The notes: a model not told the origin generated them from the sequence alone. DNA of 64,000 nucleotides from Campylobacteraceae bacterium (GCA_031268335.1 JAIRXG010000006.1:124001-188000), one strand, 5' to 3'. Shown: positions 38,427 through 56,975, counted from the first letter of the stretch. Made by a program: numbers and translations.

Positions 38427-38920
38427 GTTTTGGTTCTATTCTTTGGTCAAGCAGGCTTATCTCATATCTTGCGGTAATTTTTAGTCTTGTCGGCGCGGTG
38501 ATACTTTTTATCATAGCAAGTTACGATATATTTAGTGTAGGCGTTACGGTATTTAAATTCTTTTTTCAAAATTATCATCCGGATAACCTACATGCAGATG
38601 TGGTAGGAGATATTATCGGCGCTATCGATTTATATCTTATGGCTATAGTTATGCTTATATTTAGCTTTGGTATTTACGAACTTTTTATAGACAGCATAAA
38701 AGAGGCGGACGAGAGTAAAACTTCAAAGATTTTGGAGATTCATTCGCTTGATCAACTAAAAGACAAAGTGGCAAAAGTTATAGTTATGGTTTTGATAGTA
38801 AACTTTTTTCAAAGGATAATGCATCTTGAGTTTACGGCGGGTCTAGATATGTTATTTTTTGCCATATCTATTTTAGCTCTTTGTATCGGACTTTATTTTT
38901 TAGGGAAAGGGGCTCATTAA
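38423..38920 (+). CDS. yqhA: YqhA/UPF0114 family membrane protein
   Basis: A 165 aa inner-membrane protein of unknown function, with about four hydrophobic helices (about residues 12-38, 62-90, 112-130 and 138-158). The start at 38423 is chosen because it overlaps the asd stop (ATGA) and gives the family-like MSFGSILWSSRLISYLAVI; the upstream in-frame part lies inside asd. It is placed between asd and hemE. Confidence 0.83.
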   Translation: MSFGSILWSSRLISYLAVIFSLVGAVILFIIASYDIFSVGVTVFKFFFQNYHPDNLHADVVGDIIGAIDLYLMAIVMLIFSFGIYELFIDSIKEADESKTSKILEIHSLDQLKDKVAKVIVMVLIVNFFQRIMHLEFTAGLDMLFFAISILALCIGLYFLGKGAH

Positions 38921-39943
38921 TTGATTTTTATTGATGCATGTTTTGGTAAAAAGACTCCATATACTCCCGTTTGGATGATGAGACAAGCAGGACGATATCT
39001 GCCCCAATATATGAAGGTGCGTAGAAATGCGGGTGATTTTTTGTCGCTTTGCAAAACGCCGGAATTTGCAGCAGAAGTAACGTTGCAACCTGTGGATATT
39101 TTGGATGTTGACGCGGCTATTTTATTTAGCGATATTTTGGTGGTGCCTCTTGAGATGGGAATGGATTTGAGATTTGTTGCGGGAGAGGGACCTGTATTTT
39201 CAAATCCTATTTTGACAAAAGACGATTTGGATGCGCTCGAAGTTGCTAAAGCGCCCAAGAGACTGGAATATGTTTATCAAAGCATAAAGCTAACGAGAGA
39301 AAGATTGGCAGATGATAAAGCTTTGATAGGTTTTTGCGGCGCTCCTTGGACACTCGCTACATATATGATAGAAGGCAGCGGGACAAAAACGTACGGTAAA
39401 GTAAAGAAACTTTTATATTCTAATCCGGACTTTTTACACGAAATTCTCATCAAAGTGACGGAAGTTTTGAAGCTATATCTTGAAAACCAAATAAAAAGCG
39501 GTATAAATGCCGTGCAGATATTTGATTCGTGGGCAAATGCGCTTGAAGAAGAGGCGTTTTTTGAATTTAGCTGGAGATACATTCAAGAGATATGTTCATT
39601 TTTAAAAAGCAAATATCCGCATATTCCTATTATTGCATTTCCAAAAGGCATAAGCGGCTATCTTGATAAAATTGAAGGTGAATTTGACGTATTTGGAGTA
39701 GATTGGTCAACACCCATAAAATCAGCCAAAGAAAAACTCGGAAGCAAGTATGTTTTGCAAGGAAACATGGAACCCACAAGGCTTTACAGCAAAAAAGCTA
39801 TAAACGAGGGCGTGGAATATATAGTAAGTATTATGCAAAACAAGCGGCATATTTTTAATTTAGGACATGGAATTTTGCCTGATATTTCAGTTGAAAATGC
39901 GAAATATTTTATAGACTTAGTTCACGAAAAAACTAAAATTTAA
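38921..39943 (+). CDS. hemE: Uroporphyrinogen decarboxylase
   Basis: The haem-pathway enzyme that converts uroporphyrinogen III to coproporphyrinogen III. It has 340 aa. The signature [11 protein letters not shown] is near the N-terminus and [13 protein letters not shown] is in the middle. It starts with TTG immediately after the yqhA stop, with AAAGGGG upstream. It overlaps the radical SAM gene by one base. Confidence 0.95.
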   Translation: MIFIDACFGKKTPYTPVWMMRQAGRYLPQYMKVRRNAGDFLSLCKTPEFAAEVTLQPVDILDVDAAILFSDILVVPLEMGMDLRFVAGEGPVFSNPILTKDDLDALEVAKAPKRLEYVYQSIKLTRERLADDKALIGFCGAPWTLATYMIEGSGTKTYGKVKKLLYSNPDFLHEILIKVTEVLKLYLENQIKSGINAVQIFDSWANALEEEAFFEFSWRYIQEICSFLKSKYPHIPIIAFPKGISGYLDKIEGEFDVFGVDWSTPIKSAKEKLGSKYVLQGNMEPTRLYSKKAINEGVEYIVSIMQNKRHIFNLGHGILPDISVENAKYFIDLVHEKTKI

Positions 39944-40854
39944 TGTCAAATTTCATTTTTGGACCTGTGCAGTCAAGACGATTTGGGCTATCTTTAGGAA
40001 TTGATTTAAGTCCAAACAAAAAGCAGTGCAATTTTGATTGTCTATATTGCGAGTTAAAAGGCGCTAAGAGCGTTGATGCGATACAAGCCCCTCCGACTGC
40101 GCAAGATATAATAGACGAGCTAAAGATAGCTTTTAAAAAATTTTCCGATATAGATGTCGTAACTATCACAGCAAACGGCGAACCTACTCTATACCCTCAC
40201 TTAAAAGAGTTGGTAAATGAGATAAATTCTATCAAAAACGGCAAAAAGTTGCTTATACTTTCAAATACCTCCTGCATATATGACAAAAAAATCCAAGACG
40301 CGCTTTTGGATATCGATATAGTTAAATTATCGCTTGATTCTGTGATACCTGCAATGTTCAAAAAACTAAACCGTCCCCATAGCAGCATAAATCTTGAACA
40401 TATTTTGAAAGGATTAAAAGAGTTTAGCAAACTGTTCGCAAATGAATTGGTGCTTGAAATATTGGTAGTGGAAAATTTTAATGACACAAGAGACGAATTC
40501 ATCGCTCTAAATAGCATAATAAACGAAGTCAACCCTTCGCGCGTGGATATAAGCACTATAGATAGACCAAGCGCATACAAAGTAAAAGCCGTTAGTTATG
40601 AAACGCTCGAAATCCTTTCGCGTGAAATAAAAAATATACCGGTAATGATAGCCAAAAGAAAAGAGTTTGCAAAAAAAAACTTGAGTTTAAACGAAGAAGA
40701 GATAATACAACTGCTTAAAATGCGTCCGCAAAGCGAAGAAGATATAAGTAATATACTTGATGAAGAGAGCAAAAAATTGCTGCTCAATTTGCTAAAAAAA
40801 GAAAAAATAAAACTGATAAATGTTATTGGTATAAATTTTTACAAATCAAACTAA
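39943..40854 (+). CDS. Radical SAM protein
   Basis: A 303 aa iron-sulfur enzyme. The radical SAM cluster motif is CNFDCLYC (CxxxCxxC), preceded by GPVQSRRFGLSLGIDL and followed by ANGEPTLYP (the GGE-like motif). A C-terminal winged-helix-like region ends the protein. Relatives lie next to hemE in C. jejuni (Cj1244). The substrate is not known; oxygen-independent coproporphyrinogen oxidase is less likely because its motifs differ. Confidence 0.85.
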   Translation: MSNFIFGPVQSRRFGLSLGIDLSPNKKQCNFDCLYCELKGAKSVDAIQAPPTAQDIIDELKIAFKKFSDIDVVTITANGEPTLYPHLKELVNEINSIKNGKKLLILSNTSCIYDKKIQDALLDIDIVKLSLDSVIPAMFKKLNRPHSSINLEHILKGLKEFSKLFANELVLEILVVENFNDTRDEFIALNSIINEVNPSRVDISTIDRPSAYKVKAVSYETLEILSREIKNIPVMIAKRKEFAKKNLSLNEEEIIQLLKMRPQSEEDISNILDEESKKLLLNLLKKEKIKLINVIGINFYKSN

Positions 40855-41266
40855 AAACATTTTTTACATGTAGGGTTTATTAAATTTATTTCACATCTTT
40901 TATACATGTAAGAATTTAAGATTATAATTTTGTAAAAAATACAGCACATTTATTGTTTTGTCAAAATATACAAAATAGCCAAAAACTTGTAAAATGAGAT
41001 TTTATCACATGTGAGGGTTTTAATATCTCAAATAAAAGTTTTAAATCGCAACTCTTTTAATGCGTTTTTTATAAGATTTTATTTATATTCACGTCTTAAA
41101 AATAGCAAAAGTAAATTCGTAAATTTCTATCAAGATATATTTATTTGCAAACGTTTTTTGCCATATGGAAATATAAAAGCGGATTTTTTTTAAAATTTTA
41201 CGATTTTATGCTTTTTGCTCTTGACATTAAAGATGTTTTTGCTTATAATTTCGTCTCTTTTTGTAT
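40855..41266. other. 410-base gap before the tRNA cluster
   Basis: It holds three ACATGT sites (40866, 40904 and 41007), AT-rich sequence and the tRNA-Asn promoter. A 60-codon GTG frame at 41011-41193 is rich in aromatic and basic residues but matches nothing I know. Confidence 0.5.
41221..41249 (+). promoter_or_regulatory. Consensus promoter of tRNA-Asn
   Basis: TTGACA (41221-41226) and TATAAT (41244-41249) are separated by exactly 17 bases, ending 17 bases before the tRNA. This is the strongest sigma70 match in the window. Confidence 0.85.
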
Positions 41267-41341
<75 letters not shown>

Positions 41342-41859
41342 TTTGCTTTAAATACTCAAAAATCTAGAAAAATAATTATCTGTAAAATCTTACTTTTATA
41401 TCTCTTGCTTTTTAAAATATTACAAAAAATGAAAAACTGCAAATACAAAAAACGCTTTAGGTAAACTTTTTCAGATCGTATTAATTCATAACGAAAATCA
41501 CCATTTTAGTTTATCAAATCACAAGATAAAAATAGAGCCAAAATCTTATCTCGCCGAGTTTATTTTTTATTGGTATCACAGCCCAAAATACAGTTTTGAT
41601 GAGGACAAATATTTTTATTGACGACAGCGTTAATCAAGCGTTTCGTTGGTGTACATGTATGCGAATAGATACGATTATTTCGATATTAAATTTATTTATT
41701 TTATTTGTATCTAAAATAGCGCAATATAAATAAAACCCATTTACTAGAATTTATATCTAACTACATGTATTAAAAAAATTTCGAAAAATTCAAGAACAGC
41801 GATAATTTTCTCTTGACTTGTAAAATCTTTTCAGTTATAATTTCGCTTCGCAAAAATAA
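41342..41859. other. 520-base gap between tRNA-Asn and tRNA-Thr
   Basis: A frame without a start, open at about 41433-41621, reads with protein-like content (including HFSLSNHKIKIEPKSYLAE) and ends at a TGA. It may be a decayed gene. The 18-base word shared with the gyrA-asd gap lies within it at 41528-41545. Two ACATGT sites (41653 and 41763) and the tRNA-Thr promoter are also here. Confidence 0.4.
41813..41841 (+). promoter_or_regulatory. Promoter of the tRNA-Thr/Tyr/Gly cluster
   Basis: TTGACT (41813-41818) and TATAAT (41836-41841) are separated by 17 bases, 18 bases before tRNA-Thr. It should transcribe the Thr, Tyr and Gly tRNAs together. Confidence 0.8.
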
Positions 41860-41935
41860 GCCGGCGTAGCTCAGCTGGTAGAGCAACTGCCTTGTAAGCA
41901 GTAGGTCGGGGGTTCGAGTCCCTTTGCCGGCTCCA
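41860..41935 (+). tRNA. tRNA-Thr (TGT)
   Basis: The acceptor stem is GCCGGCG/TGCCGGC with one G-T pair. The anticodon loop CTTGTAA gives TGT, and a CCA end is encoded. Confidence 0.94.
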
Positions 41936-41990
41936 TTTTTTCGAGATATAGCAGTGTTTGACCAGATTAATGGTGAAGAAACCGCTTAGA

Positions 41991-42076
<86 letters not shown>

Positions 42077-42086
42077 GTGTTTTGAT

Positions 42087-42163
42087 GCGGGAATAGCTCA
42101 GTTGGCTAGAGCATCAGCCTTCCAAGCTGAGGGTCGCGGGTTCGAGTCCCGTTTCCCGCTCCA
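42087..42163 (+). tRNA. tRNA-Gly (TCC)
   Basis: The acceptor stem is GCGGGAA/TTCCCGC, the anticodon TCC lies in GCCTTCCAAGC, and CCA is encoded. It starts 11 bases after tRNA-Tyr. Confidence 0.95.
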
Positions 42164-42342
42164 AAATTTTTTTGGCGCGTTTTAATCTACTTTTGAAAAT
42201 TTAAAGGTTTATTGAAACTCTCTGGAAAGCGGCGCATTTTGACTGGGAGCTGTTGAATAAACTTCATTGTTACTTCAACTAAAACTCATAGACATTGCTG
42301 ATTTTTAGAATTTTTATAATCATATTGTAATAATAATTTGAG

Positions 42343-42348
42343 TATAAT
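42343..42348 (+). promoter_or_regulatory. -10 box upstream of tRNA-Thr (GGT) and tuf
   Basis: GAGTATAATCA contains TATAAT 27 bases before tRNA-Thr(GGT). It could drive the tRNA and the tuf gene. Confidence 0.55.
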
Positions 42349-42374
42349 CATTCTCTTTGATAAAAAAGACCGCT

Positions 42375-42449
<75 letters not shown>

Positions 42450-42565
42450 GTTACTTCATGTAAAGTTTTACATGTGTGAAGTTTTAAGCTGATTTTAGGC
42501 TTTTATTGAATTTATTAAAATTTATGATTTAAAAAAATCAAAATCTAAAAGTACGGAGGAAGAAG

Positions 42566-42571
42566 ATGGCT
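42566..42571 (+). other. tuf start with strong ribosome-binding site
   Basis: ACGGAGGAAGAAG just upstream (about 42553-42565) is the strongest Shine-Dalgarno match in the window and fits the need for high EF-Tu output. Confidence 0.6.
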
Positions 42572-43762
42572 AAAGAAAAATTTACTAGAAATAAGCCACA
42601 CGTAAACATAGGCACTATCGGTCACGTTGATCATGGTAAAACTACATTGACAGCCGCTATTTCAGGTGTTTTGGCAACCAAAGGTCTTGCTGAACTCAGA
42701 GATTACGATAAAATTGACAACGCTCCTGAAGAAAAAGAGCGCGGTATTACAATCGCTACATCTCACATTGAGTACGAGACTGAGAATCGCCATTATGCGC
42801 ACGTTGATTGTCCGGGACACGCCGATTATGTTAAAAACATGATTACAGGTGCGGCTCAAATGGACGGAGCTATACTTGTAGTTGCTGCAACAGACGGCAA
42901 AATGCCTCAAACAAGCGAACACGTTTTGCTTGCTCGTCAAGTAGGCGTTCCATACATTGTGGTATTTTTAAATAAAGCTGACATTGCTGATGCCGATCTT
43001 ATAGAATTAGTAGATATGGAGATAAGAGAGCTTCTTAGCGAATATGGTTTTCCAGGAGACGATACTCCTATCATTACAGGTTCTGCTCTTAAAGCTCTTG
43101 AAGAGGCAAAATCAGGCAAAGTAGGCGAATGGGGTCAAAAAGTTCTTGATTTAATGGCTGCAGTTGACAGCTTTATCCCAACTCCTATAAGAGATACGGA
43201 TAAAGATTTCTTGATGCCTATAGAAGACGTTTTTTCTATCTCCGGACGCGGTACGGTTGTTACGGGACGTATTGAAAAAGGTGTTGTAAAAATCGGCGAT
43301 ACCATAGAAATTATCGGTATTAGACCTACCCAAACTACAACAGTTACCGGCATTGAGATGTTTAGAAAAGAGATGGAACAAGGTGAAGCAGGTGATAACT
43401 GCGGTATTCTTTTAAGAGGTACTAAAAAAGAAGACGTTGAACGCGGTATGGTTTTGGCTAAACCAAAATCTATCACTCCACATACAGAGTTTGAAGGTGA
43501 AGTTTATATCTTAACCAAAGAAGAGGGTGGACGTCATACTCCGTTCTTTAACAACTATAGACCGCAATTTTATGTAAGAACAACAGACGTAACGGGTTCA
43601 ATTACGCTTCCAAGCGGCATTGAGATGGTTATGCCAGGCGATAACGTAAAAATAAAAGTAACTCTTTTAGCGCCTATAGCTCTTGAAGAAGGAACCAGAT
43701 TTGCTATCCGTGAAGGCGGACACACAGTAGGTTCAGGCGTCGTATCTAAAATTGTTAAATAA
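42566..43762 (+). CDS. tuf: Elongation factor Tu
   Basis: The GTPase that delivers aminoacyl-tRNA to the ribosome, 398 aa. Motifs are G1 GHVDHGKT, G3 DCPGHAD and G4 NKAD; domains 2 and 3 follow. It is preceded by a near-perfect Shine-Dalgarno sequence and followed by a hairpin terminator. It is the only tuf in this window. Confidence 0.97.
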   Translation: MAKEKFTRNKPHVNIGTIGHVDHGKTTLTAAISGVLATKGLAELRDYDKIDNAPEEKERGITIATSHIEYETENRHYAHVDCPGHADYVKNMITGAAQMDGAILVVAATDGKMPQTSEHVLLARQVGVPYIVVFLNKADIADADLIELVDMEIRELLSEYGFPGDDTPIITGSALKALEEAKSGKVGEWGQKVLDLMAAVDSFIPTPIRDTDKDFLMPIEDVFSISGRGTVVTGRIEKGVVKIGDTIEIIGIRPTQTTTVTGIEMFRKEMEQGEAGDNCGILLRGTKKEDVERGMVLAKPKSITPHTEFEGEVYILTKEEGGRHTPFFNNYRPQFYVRTTDVTGSITLPSGIEMVMPGDNVKIKVTLLAPIALEEGTRFAIREGGHTVGSGVVSKIVK

Positions 43763-43766
43763 TAAT

Positions 43767-43795
43767 TCGCGAGAGAAATTCTCTCGTGATTTTTA
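43767..43795 (+). terminator. Rho-independent terminator after tuf
   Basis: TCGCGAGAG pairs with CTCTCGTGA (one G-T pair) around a short AAATT loop, followed by TTTTT. It probably separates tuf from rpmG, perhaps only partly. Confidence 0.7.
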
Positions 43796-43807
43796 AAAAG
43801 GTATTTC

Positions 43808-43981
43808 ATGGCTAAAAGTAGTAGTAGAATTAAAATAGGTTTGAAGTGTTCCGAGAGTGGAGACATTAACTATACGACTACCAAGAATAGTAAAACATCA
43901 ACAGAGAAGGTAGAAGCAAAAAAATACTGCCCTCGTCTTAAAAAACATACTGTTCACAAAGAAGTTAAATTAAAAAGTTAA
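43808..43981 (+). CDS. rpmG: 50S ribosomal protein L33
   Basis: A 57 aa ribosomal protein ([20 protein letters not shown] at the start, ending HKEVKLKS). Only two cysteines remain (Cys14 and Cys41); the CxxC partners are serine and leucine. This looks like the zinc-free or half-lost form. A weak TAAATCC/GGATTTA hairpin follows before tRNA-Trp. Confidence 0.92.
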   Translation: MAKSSSRIKIGLKCSESGDINYTTTKNSKTSTEKVEAKKYCPRLKKHTVHKEVKLKS

Positions 43982-44007
43982 ATCCACTTAGAAGGATTTA
44001 ACCTTTT

Positions 44008-44083
44008 AGGGTAGTAGCTCCAACGGTAGAGCGTCGGTCTCCAAAACCGCAGGTTGGGGGTTCGAATCCCTCCTACCCTGCCA
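44008..44083 (+). tRNA. tRNA-Trp (CCA)
   Basis: The acceptor stem is AGGGTAG/CTACCCT and the anticodon CCA lies in GTCTCCAAAAC. The 3' CCA is encoded. It sits between rpmG and secE, its common place in Campylobacterota. Confidence 0.95.
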
Positions 44084-44112
44084 TTAAAGGTTTGAGCTGA
44101 AGGTTTGTAATT

Positions 44113-44292
44113 ATGGAAAAGTTTATAAGTTATATTAAAAACTCAAGAAGTGAGCTTGGAAAAGTTATATTTCCGACAAAAGAGCAAGTAAGAAATGCGT
44201 TTGTTTCGGTATTTATTGTGGTAACTATCATATCATTGTTTCTGGCTCTTATTGATGTTATTATGTCGTTTGTCATTAAAGGCATTTTATGA
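44113..44292 (+). CDS. secE: Preprotein translocase subunit SecE
   Basis: A 59 aa single-span membrane subunit of the SecYEG channel. The N-terminal part is amphipathic with VIFPTKEQVRNAFV, typical of short SecE, followed by one transmembrane helix (about residues 34-56). Its stop overlaps the nusG start as ATGA. Confidence 0.92.
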   Translation: MEKFISYIKNSRSELGKVIFPTKEQVRNAFVSVFIVVTIISLFLALIDVIMSFVIKGIL

Positions 44293-44819
44293 ATCATAAA
44301 TGGTATGCTATTCAAACATATGCCGGTAGCGAACAAAGCGTTAAACGCGCAATAGAAACATTGGTCAAAGATCATGGAATTGCGGATAAATTAGATGGAA
44401 TCATTGTTCCTACCGAAGATGTGATAGAGGTAAAAAACGGCAAAAAAAAGATAAGCGAAAGAAGCCTCTATTCCGGATATGTATTTGCCAACCTTGATTT
44501 GGATACGGATTTGTGGCATAAGATTCAATCTTTGCCAAGAGTAAGCCGCTTTATCGGTGAATCAAAAAAGCCGACCCCGCTTAGTCAAAAAGATATCTCT
44601 TTAATTTTGGAAAAAGCCGAGAAAAAAGGTGCTCCTAAACCTAAAATATCATTTGATGACGGAGAAAGCGTACGAATAACAGAAGGTCCCTTTGCAAATT
44701 TTACAGGCATAGTTGAAGAGTATGACATGGAACATGGAAAACTTCGTTTAAATGTGTCTATATTTGGAAGAAGCACGCCGGTAGAGATTCTCTACTCGCA
44801 AGTTGAAAAAATAGTGTAA
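44289..44819 (+). CDS. nusG: Transcription termination/antitermination protein NusG
   Basis: A 176 aa RNA-polymerase and Rho partner. The NGN domain begins [16 protein letters not shown], and the C-terminal KOW motif is [15 protein letters not shown]. It overlaps secE by 4 bases and precedes rplK. Confidence 0.96.
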   Translation: MNHKWYAIQTYAGSEQSVKRAIETLVKDHGIADKLDGIIVPTEDVIEVKNGKKKISERSLYSGYVFANLDLDTDLWHKIQSLPRVSRFIGESKKPTPLSQKDISLILEKAEKKGAPKPKISFDDGESVRITEGPFANFTGIVEEYDMEHGKLRLNVSIFGRSTPVEILYSQVEKIV

Positions 44820-44836
44820 TTATAAGGAAAATAAAA

Positions 44837-45262
44837 ATGGCAAAGAAAGTAGTTGGCGAAATCAAACTGCAAATAGCGGCAGGCAAAGCGACTCCAACGC
44901 CTCCGGTAGGTCCGGCTCTTGGTCAACGCGGCGTTAATATTATGGAGTTTTGTAAAGCTTTTAATGAAAGAACAAGAGATTTGGCAGGGTTTAATATACC
45001 TGTTATAATTACGGTATATGCTGATAAAAGTTTTACTTTTATTACAAAACAACCTCCTGCAACGGATCTAATCAAAAAAGCGGCAGGCATAACAAAAGGT
45101 TCTGATAACCCGTTAAAAAATAAAGTTTCAAAAATAACAAAAGCACAGGTTCTTGAAATAGTAGATAGAAAGATAGCCGATCTTAATACGACAGACAAAG
45201 AGCAGGCTGCGAAAATTATTGCCGGTTCTGCAAGAAGTATCGGTATAGAAGTAGTAGATTAA
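44837..45262 (+). CDS. rplK: 50S ribosomal protein L11
   Basis: A 141 aa protein of the GTPase-associated centre ([32 protein letters not shown]). AAGGAAA precedes the ATG. It forms a pair with rplA. Confidence 0.97.
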   Translation: MAKKVVGEIKLQIAAGKATPTPPVGPALGQRGVNIMEFCKAFNERTRDLAGFNIPVIITVYADKSFTFITKQPPATDLIKKAAGITKGSDNPLKNKVSKITKAQVLEIVDRKIADLNTTDKEQAAKIIAGSARSIGIEVVD

Positions 45263-45313
45263 TACCCTTCACCGTCGGGGCAAGGCGGAAGCACATAATA
45301 TGCGGAGATAAAA

Positions 45314-46018
45314 ATGGCAAAAAAGGTTTCAAAAAGATTTAAAGAACTACTTGCAAAAGTTGATACTAACAAAGAGTACTCTTTGCAAGAAGCAGTAAAA
45401 ACGGTAAAAAATTTAAAATCGGCAAAGTTTGACGAAACTATAGAAATAGCGTTAAAGTTAAATGTTGATCCGCGTCATGCCGATCAAATGGTTAGAGGTT
45501 CTGTAATATTGCCGGCTGGTACTGGTAAAAGCGTACGCGTAGCCGTTATAGCAAAAGATGTTAAAGCGGACGAAGCTAAAAATGCAGGAGCCGATATAGT
45601 TGGCGCTGAGGATTTGATAGATAATATAAGCAAAGGAATTTTCAATTTTGATGTTTTGATTGCTACGCCAAATCTTATGGGTTTAGTAGGTAAAGTCGGA
45701 CGTCTTTTGGGTCCTAAAGGTTTAATGCCAAATCCAAAAACAGGCACCGTTACAATGGATGTTGCAAAAGCTGTTGAAAATGCAAAAGGCGGACAAGTGA
45801 ATTTCCGTGTTGATAAACAAGGAAATATACATGCAGGTGTCGGCAAAGTAAGTTTTAATGAAGAGCAGATTGGGGATAATCTTTTTGCATTTATTAAAGC
45901 TATCAACAAACAAAAACCTTCAGCTGCAAAAGGAAGATATATAAAATCAGCAGCACTTTCGCTAACTATGAGCCCATCTGTTAATTTGGAAACTCAAGAA
46001 TTGATGGATTTGAGATAA
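45314..46018 (+). CDS. rplA: 50S ribosomal protein L1
   Basis: A 234 aa rRNA-binding protein of the L1 stalk ([15 protein letters not shown]). L1 usually represses its own operon by binding the mRNA leader. The 51-base rplK-rplA spacer is GC-richer than its surroundings and could hold such a site. GGAG precedes the ATG. Confidence 0.96.
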   Translation: MAKKVSKRFKELLAKVDTNKEYSLQEAVKTVKNLKSAKFDETIEIALKLNVDPRHADQMVRGSVILPAGTGKSVRVAVIAKDVKADEAKNAGADIVGAEDLIDNISKGIFNFDVLIATPNLMGLVGKVGRLLGPKGLMPNPKTGTVTMDVAKAVENAKGGQVNFRVDKQGNIHAGVGKVSFNEEQIGDNLFAFIKAINKQKPSAAKGRYIKSAALSLTMSPSVNLETQELMDLR

Positions 46019-46070
46019 TTATAGAATAGTTTTGCAGGTTTGAATATCAAGATATAATTTAAGGAAAATA

Positions 46071-46580
46071 ATGGGGCTTTTAGGAGTTTATCTTTTATTT
46101 GTGAGTATTGCTCTAATAAGCAATGGAGTGGCCGCTCTTTCTAAAATAGATTTTAAAAGCGCGTCATTTATAAATATTATTACAGGTCTTATTATTGTCA
46201 CAGGCAGTTTTATTATGCTTATGCGTGCTGATCTTAATGATACGATGGCTTTTAATAATATAGCCGCAGGCTTTTTATTTGGTTTTACATATATATTCAT
46301 AGCAGCTAATTATTTACTAAAACTCGATGTGCGCTCTTTTGGCTGGTATAGCCTTTGCGTTGCTATTTTTGCAGTAATTAGCTCGATAGCTTGTTTCAAT
46401 GCCAATATTATTGGTATGGGTATCCTGTGGTTAGCATGGGCATTTTTGTGGTTGGAAGGTTTTTTAGAGTTGGCGATGGGTTTTAAAAAACTCGGCAAAC
46501 TATTTCCGTATCTAAGTATTGCGGAAGGAATTTTTGCGGCGGGGCTTCCGAGCATTTTGATGCTTTTTGCAATATGGTGA
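46071..46580 (+). CDS. AmiS/UreI family urea or short-amide channel
   Basis: A 169 aa inner-membrane protein with six hydrophobic helices. It matches the AmiS/UreI family: MGLLGVYLLFVSIALISNG at the start, and an aromatic WLAWAFLWLEGFLELAMG helix. H. pylori UreI is a proton-gated urea channel; AmiS-type members move short amides. The gene is inserted between rplA and the rplJ leader, an odd place. AAGGA is 6 bases before the ATG. No urease or amidase gene is in the window. A TATAAT at 46053-46058 is too close to the start to be a useful promoter. Confidence 0.85.
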   Translation: MGLLGVYLLFVSIALISNGVAALSKIDFKSASFINIITGLIIVTGSFIMLMRADLNDTMAFNNIAAGFLFGFTYIFIAANYLLKLDVRSFGWYSLCVAIFAVISSIACFNANIIGMGILWLAWAFLWLEGFLELAMGFKKLGKLFPYLSIAEGIFAAGLPSILMLFAIW

Positions 46581-46635
46581 GAAAATTATAAAAAATCGAT
46601 CCATAGCTATACTACATGTGAGAATTTATCTTTGA

Positions 46636-46706
46636 TTGGAGACAGCAGAGGCGTAAGCTTAATTCAAGAATTTCCTCTTGGCTCTACTTGAAATCACCCG
46701 GTCAGA
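46636..46706 (+). promoter_or_regulatory. Ribosomal protein L10 leader (autoregulatory RNA)
   Basis: The sequence GGAGACAGCAGAGGC, followed by a CCTCTTGG partner strand, fits the L10 leader that binds L10(L12)4 and represses rplJL. AGAGG at 46647-46651 can pair with CCTCT at 46674-46678. It is upstream of rplJ and downstream of the inserted channel gene. Confidence 0.55.
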
Positions 46707-46717
46707 AAGGAGAAGAA

Positions 46718-47206
46718 GTGACAAAAGACGAAAAAGTTAAACTTGTAAGCGAGCTTACGGAAGAGTTTAAAACCTCCGAAGCAATAGTAGTTTGTAACTA
46801 TAAAGGCTTAAATGTAAAAACTATCGAGCTGTTAAGAAACAAAGCAAGGGCTGCGAATGTTAAAGTGCAAGTAATCAAAAATGCACTTGCTGCTATAGCT
46901 GCTAAAAATGCCGATATAAGCGATTTAGGACTAAAAGATACAAATATTTTTGTTTGGGGCAGCGATCAGCTTGCGGTAAGCAAAGTTGTAATGAATTTCA
47001 AAAAAGGAATTGATTCGGAAGCTTTTGCTATCAGAACTGCTTTTATTGATGGTTCTAAAGCTGATGCTTCTAAAGTAGAAGTACTTGCAACTATACCATC
47101 GCGCGAAGAGCTTATTGCTATGTTATTACAAGTCTGGAATGCGCCGATTACAAATTTTGTTGTCGGTTTGGATGCTCTTAGAGCTAAAAAAGAACAATCA
47201 GCATAA
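46718..47206 (+). CDS. rplJ: 50S ribosomal protein L10
   Basis: A 162 aa protein forming the base of the L7/L12 stalk. The start is GTG at 46718, supported by AAAGGAG at 46707-46713; an in-frame ATG at 46688 lies within the leader. [16 protein letters not shown] and [10 protein letters not shown] are typical. Confidence 0.95.
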   Translation: MTKDEKVKLVSELTEEFKTSEAIVVCNYKGLNVKTIELLRNKARAANVKVQVIKNALAAIAAKNADISDLGLKDTNIFVWGSDQLAVSKVVMNFKKGIDSEAFAIRTAFIDGSKADASKVEVLATIPSREELIAMLLQVWNAPITNFVVGLDALRAKKEQSA

Positions 47207-47236
47207 TTTAAATTATGAAATGGGAGAATTAAAAAA

Positions 47237-47614
47237 ATGGCAATTACTAAAGAAGATGTTTTAGAGTTTATTTCTAACTTAAGCGTATTAGAACTTAGTG
47301 AACTTGTAAAAGAGTTCGAGACGAAATTCGGCGTATCGGCGACTCCGGTTGTTGTAGCAGGTGCCGGCGCAGCAGCAAGTGGCGCAGCAGCAGTTGAAGA
47401 AAAAACTGAATTCAATGTTGTGCTTTTAGATGCAGGCGCTAATAAAATCAATGTTATAAAAGCTGTAAGAGCTCTTACGGGTCTTGGTCTTAAAGAGGCT
47501 AAAGATGCAACCGAAAAGACTCCTTCAACAATTAAAGAAGCTGTTAGCAAAGCTGACGCTGAAGAGGCTAAAAAACAGCTTGAAGAAGCTGGCGCTAAAG
47601 TCGAGCTTAAGTAG
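47237..47614 (+). CDS. rplL: 50S ribosomal protein L7/L12
   Basis: A 125 aa stalk protein with an N-terminal dimerisation helix, an alanine-glycine hinge (about residues 38-55) and the C-terminal factor-binding domain ([14 protein letters not shown]). GGGAG precedes the ATG. An attenuator-like hairpin follows. Confidence 0.97.
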   Translation: MAITKEDVLEFISNLSVLELSELVKEFETKFGVSATPVVVAGAGAAASGAAAVEEKTEFNVVLLDAGANKINVIKAVRALTGLGLKEAKDATEKTPSTIKEAVSKADAEEAKKQLEEAGAKVELK

Positions 47615-47637
47615 TTTTGTTTACAAATGGAAAACAG

Positions 47638-47667
47638 CAAGAGGGGGTTTTGATCCCCTCTTGTTTT
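47638..47667 (+). terminator. Terminator/attenuator between rplL and rpoB
   Basis: A perfect 9-bp stem (CAAGAGGGG at 47638-47646 with CCCCTCTTG at 47655-47663) is followed by TTTT. As rpoB has no obvious promoter after it, partial termination is likely, setting more L7/L12 than polymerase. Confidence 0.8.
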
Positions 47668-47734
47668 ATGCTAATAAGTTTTGCCTATATGGCAATTACT
47701 ACAATTTCTTTTCAAAAATTTTATTGCGAGGTAA

Positions 47735-56394
<8,660 letters not shown>

Positions 56395-56400
56395 AGTGAG

Positions 56401-56437
56401 AGGTTAAATTAAGAAATCTTAATTTAACCTTTTTTTA
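56401..56437 (+). terminator. Strong terminator after rpoC
   Basis: A 14-bp perfect inverted repeat (56401-56414 with 56417-56430) is followed by seven T. It closes the rpoBC transcript. Confidence 0.85.
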
Positions 56438-56511
56438 AGTGATTTTTAAATAAAATCACACGTATTTTTCGCTTTGGAAAAATACTATTAATTTTTAAAA
56501 AAGGAAACAGT

Positions 56512-56895
56512 GTGCCTACTATTAATCAGTTGGTAAGAAAAGAGCGCGAAAAAGCTGTAAAAAAGTCCAAATCGCCTGCTCTCAAACAATGTCCGCAAAG
56601 ACGAGGCGTTTGCACAAAGGTTTACACTACTACGCCAAAAAAACCTAACTCAGCACTTCGTAAAGTTGCCAAGGTGAGACTCACCAGCGGTTTTGAAGTG
56701 ATAAGTTATATTGGCGGCGAGGGTCATAATCTCCAAGAACATGCAATAGTGCTTGTTAGAGGAGGTAGAGTAAAAGACTTACCGGGCGTTAAATATCACA
56801 TTGTGCGCGGTGCGCTTGATACGGCTGGTGTTGCAAACAGAAAAGTAAGCCGAAGCAAATACGGTACTAAAAAACCAAAAGCAGCGGCTAAATAA
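56512..56895 (+). CDS. rpsL: 30S ribosomal protein S12
   Basis: A 127 aa decoding-centre protein. The GTG start at 56512 has AAGGAA upstream and gives the conserved PTINQLVRK. Lys43 (TTPKKPNS) and Lys88 (GGRVKDLPG) are the streptomycin-sensitive residues. Confidence 0.97.
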   Translation: MPTINQLVRKEREKAVKKSKSPALKQCPQRRGVCTKVYTTTPKKPNSALRKVAKVRLTSGFEVISYIGGEGHNLQEHAIVLVRGGRVKDLPGVKYHIVRGALDTAGVANRKVSRSKYGTKKPKAAAK

Positions 56896-56975
56896 CTAAA
56901 TTCAAGTAAATTTAAACACAGGCATTGCCATCAGAATTTGGGCATAGTTTGAGTAAAATTGCTTAATCAATTTGA

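Noticed and set aside
41011-41193. 60-codon GTG-started frame upstream of tRNA-Asn
   Set aside because: It has aromatic-basic composition typical of AT-rich chance frames, no known motif and no good ribosome-binding site; kept only as a note in the gap entry.
46053-46058. TATAAT before the UreI-like gene as a promoter
   Set aside because: It is only 12 bases before the ATG and overlaps the zone needed for the leader and ribosome-binding site, so it cannot easily give a translatable transcript.
46966-47640. 224-codon antisense frame opposite rplJ and rplL
   Set aside because: It is a shadow of the alanine- and lysine-rich ribosomal genes and has no ribosome-binding site or family signal.
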